Assembly (NCBI GenBank): GCA_946885335.1
Contig: CAMPGG010000040.1
Coordinates: 1-17,126 of the forward strand
DNA: 17,126 nucleotides
Direction: 5' to 3'
Source: an uncultured Chitinophagaceae bacterium
Lineage (GTDB): Bacteria; Bacteroidota; Bacteroidia; Chitinophagales; Chitinophagaceae
Shown here in pieces: positions 15,455-17,126 of the stretch. Position numbers and translations under genes: made by a program. The notes below the pieces were generated by a model that saw only the letters and a program-made list of their open reading frames with translations, did no database searches and was not told the DNA's origin. Each line of letters begins with the position of its first letter. Within the stretch, counting starts at the first letter, position 1.

Positions 15455-15532
15455 TATACCCCGAGTAATACTTTATCCATCCTGAATTAATGACCGGTTA
15501 ATCTCTCCCTAAAGATTATAAATGCAATGTGT

Positions 15533-15570
15533 AAAGCATGCTTGCTGATGCTTTGTTTCTCACAAATTTG
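15533..15570. promoter_or_regulatory. Palindrome cluster upstream of the second barrel gene
   Basis: AAGCATGCTT at 15534-15543 is a perfect 10-bp palindrome. AAAGCAT (15533-15539) can also pair with ATGCTTT (15548-15554) across an 8-base loop. CAAATTTG at 15563-15570 is a further 8-bp palindrome. They lie 70-100 bases before the ATG of the second barrel gene, where an operator would fit. No well-spaced TAnnTTTG promoter was found with them. Confidence 0.35.
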
Positions 15571-15637
15571 AAATTAGGATCGTAATTTTATGGCTTAGGC
15601 CTCATATTTGCAATCACCTAGCAAAAATCTCAGTTTC

Positions 15638-16492
15638 ATGAAGTCAGCTGCAATCGTATCCGCATTTTTAGTTCTTACTTTGGCAACTTCAGCACAAAAT
15701 TTACATATTGGTGCATATGGTGGATTGGCCAATTACCAGGGTGACCTGGTGGATAAAGTTTTTGATATCAAACAAACCAATGGTGCTATCGGACTTACGG
15801 CCCATTACGAATTATCTGATAAATTTCTTTTACGTGCAGCCTACACTTATGCAAAGGTGAATGGTGCTGATTATTATAATGATGACAGCTCTTTAAAAGC
15901 TCGTAACCTTAGTTTTGAATCAACTATTTCCGAATTCAGTGTAGTTGGCGAATACTATTTTTTTAATTTATATGAACGCCGATTATCGCCATATGTTTTT
16001 GGTGGTGCAGCCGTTTTTCATTTCAGTCCTTATACTTATGATACAAAAGGAGAGCATGTTCATTTACAGGAATTAAGTACAGAAGGCCAGGGTTTACCAG
16101 GATATGAAAAACCATATAAATTAACGCAGTTAGCCATTCCATTTGGTGGAGGCTTACGGTTTGCATTAAACGATAATGTGCGTATTGGAGCCGAACTCGG
16201 TTTAAGAAAATTGTTTACAGATTATTTAGATGATGTAAGTACAAATTATGCTGACCAGGCAGAATTACTTGCATATAAAGGTCCCCAGGCTGTTGATCTT
16301 GCTTACCGGGGTGATGAAGTGTCATTTGGCAATCCAACATATCCTGCAGGTGGTGCACAACGCGGTGGCGCCAAATTAAAAGACTGGTATTATTTTACCG
16401 GGATAAATATCTCTCTGCGCTTAGGCAGTAAAGGTGGCGGCAGAGGCTTTGGCAACAAACGGGGCTTTGGATGTCCCACAAATCCAATGTAA
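15638..16492 (+). CDS. DUF6089-type outer-membrane beta-barrel protein
   Basis: A 284-residue paralogue of the preceding gene. I chose the ATG at 15638 over an in-frame TTG 30 bases upstream because it begins a clean signal peptide: MKSAAIVSAFLVLTLATSAQ. Shared blocks with the neighbour include YGGLANYQGDL, ARNLSF, PYVFGGAAVFHFSPYTYD, TEGQGLPGY, FGGGLRFAL, FTDYLDDVST followed by YADQ, and KDWYYFTGINISL. The two differ most near the C-terminus: here a Gly-rich, basic stretch (GSKGGGRGFGNKRGFG) precedes CPTNPM, while the neighbour has none. The predicted location is the outer membrane. Tandem copies of this family may have specialised. No function is assigned, and nothing around it points to one. 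Confidence 0.87.
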   Translation: MKSAAIVSAFLVLTLATSAQNLHIGAYGGLANYQGDLVDKVFDIKQTNGAIGLTAHYELSDKFLLRAAYTYAKVNGADYYNDDSSLKARNLSFESTISEFSVVGEYYFFNLYERRLSPYVFGGAAVFHFSPYTYDTKGEHVHLQELSTEGQGLPGYEKPYKLTQLAIPFGGGLRFALNDNVRIGAELGLRKLFTDYLDDVSTNYADQAELLAYKGPQAVDLAYRGDEVSFGNPTYPAGGAQRGGAKLKDWYYFTGINISLRLGSKGGGRGFGNKRGFGCPTNPM

Positions 16493-16528
16493 CATTTCTT
16501 TTTTTGTTTGGAATTATTCACGAAGGCA

Positions 16529-16558
16529 TTTAGGATTAAATATTTTATATTTCCTAAA
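16529..16558. other. 7-bp inverted repeat between the barrel gene and the amidohydrolase
   Basis: TTTAGGA (16529-16535) and TCCTAAA (16552-16558) are complementary across a 16-base AT-rich loop, ending 8 bases before the amidohydrolase ATG. No T-run follows on the plus strand, so it is not a convincing terminator. It could affect initiation of the downstream gene or be chance. Confidence 0.3.
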
Positions 16559-16566
16559 AATCCTGC

Positions 16567-17126
16567 ATGAAATTTATTGCCTGCCTGCTGCTGTTTATTC
16601 CAATCTTCATCACTTCCTGTTCTGAAAATTCCAATGCTGATATTATTTATGTAAATGCAAAGATCTGGACAGGTGACAGCACTAATTCCAGGGCAACTTC
16701 TATTGCCATCAAAGACAGCCTGGTCATTTTTGTAGGTACTGATTACGAACCCTACAAGGGAAATAACACCGAGGTCATTGACCTGGAAGGAAAAATGATC
16801 GTTCCGGGTTTTATTGATAACCATACACATTTTTTAGCAGGCGGTTACCAATTGGCTTCTGTAAATCTTCGCAATGCACAAACACCTGCAGCTTTTATTA
16901 ACACGCTGAAAGAATATGTTTCTACGGTTAATGATGACCGTTGGATACAGGGTGGCGATTGGGATCATGAAGCATGGGGCGGGGAACTGCCCCGCAAGGA
17001 ATGGATAGACAGTGTGACAGGCAATCACCCAATATATGTGAACAGGTATGATGGACATATGGTTTTGGTAAATTCATTTGTCCTGGATAAAGCAGGTATT
17101 GATAAAAATACACCAGATCCCGAGGG
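16567..17126 (+). CDS. Amidohydrolase family 3 (YtcJ-like) lipoprotein, 3'-partial
   Basis: The frame from the ATG at 16567 stays open to the right edge (186 complete codons), so the gene is cut by the window. The N-terminus is a lipoprotein signal: MKFIACLLLFIPIFITSC, lipid Cys 18. The amidohydrolase start follows: ADIIYVNAKIWTGD at 24-37, the Ala/Ser-rich small beta-domain, GKMIVPGFIDNHTHF at 75-89 with metal ligands His 86 and His 88, then the family-3 signature GGDWDHEAWGGELP at 129-142 and NRYDGHMVLVNS at 159-170. These match YtcJ-like metal-dependent hydrolases, which act on N-substituted amides or similar C-N bonds. The real substrate is unknown. Full members are typically around 550 residues, so about two thirds is missing. 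Apparent open frames on the opposite strand here are shadows of this gene. Confidence 0.9.
   Translation, partial: MKFIACLLLFIPIFITSCSENSNADIIYVNAKIWTGDSTNSRATSIAIKDSLVIFVGTDYEPYKGNNTEVIDLEGKMIVPGFIDNHTHFLAGGYQLASVNLRNAQTPAAFINTLKEYVSTVNDDRWIQGGDWDHEAWGGELPRKEWIDSVTGNHPIYVNRYDGHMVLVNSFVLDKAGIDKNTPDPE

Noticed and set aside
16390..17058. Two minus-strand open frames near the right edge
   Set aside because: They are antisense to the amidohydrolase, whose plus-strand motifs are unmistakable, and encode nothing recognisable.

Overview
The window looks like a chromosomal segment from a Bacteroidota bacterium, most likely of the Chitinophagaceae/Chitinophagales type. The reasons are: a secreted S8 peptidase ending in a type IX secretion (T9SS) sorting domain, two DUF6089-type outer-membrane barrels, several Sec and lipoprotein signal peptides, AT-rich intergenic DNA, start codons mostly lacking Shine-Dalgarno sequences, and candidate promoters of the Bacteroidota form TTG-N17-TAnnTTTG. 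No rRNA, tRNA, CRISPR array, transposase, integrase or phage gene is visible. Most genes are ordinary housekeeping or envelope functions. I do not see a convincing new multi-gene defence or biosynthetic system.

Left part (1-5603). The T9SS-exported S8-like peptidase runs off the left edge; its signal peptide is in the first 80 bases. It converges on a DUF819 membrane protein. A divergent promoter region then leads to a DoxX-family membrane protein, which converges on a short HPF/RaiA-type ribosome hibernation factor across a 12-bp inverted repeat. Divergent from the hibernation factor is a CHRD-domain lipoprotein.

Middle part (5614-10348). Two tandem minus-strand genes encode secreted paralogues with the same two-domain layout. 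They differ by about 60 residues, nearly all in a Pro/Lys/Glu-rich linker. Divergent from them is thrS followed by infC, the translation pair. It closes with a strong intrinsic terminator directly after infC, so the usual rpmI-rplT continuation is missing here.

Right part (10507-17126). A cytoplasmic 4-alpha-glucanotransferase has two N-terminal CBM20 starch-binding domains and a large insertion between its catalytic residues, as in plant DPE2. It is followed by a 280-bp non-coding stretch holding four kinds of short repeat. Next come a dipeptide epimerase of the enolase superfamily (probably murein-peptide or dipeptide recycling), two tandem DUF6089-type outer-membrane barrels (the first with a non-ATG start), and the start of an amidohydrolase-3 (YtcJ-like) lipoprotein that runs off the right edge.

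The items most worth a second look are the tandem secreted pair with its unnamed C-terminal module, the S8 protein with Glu where the catalytic Asp should be, the broken thrS-infC-rpmI-rplT order, and the repeat cluster before the epimerase.
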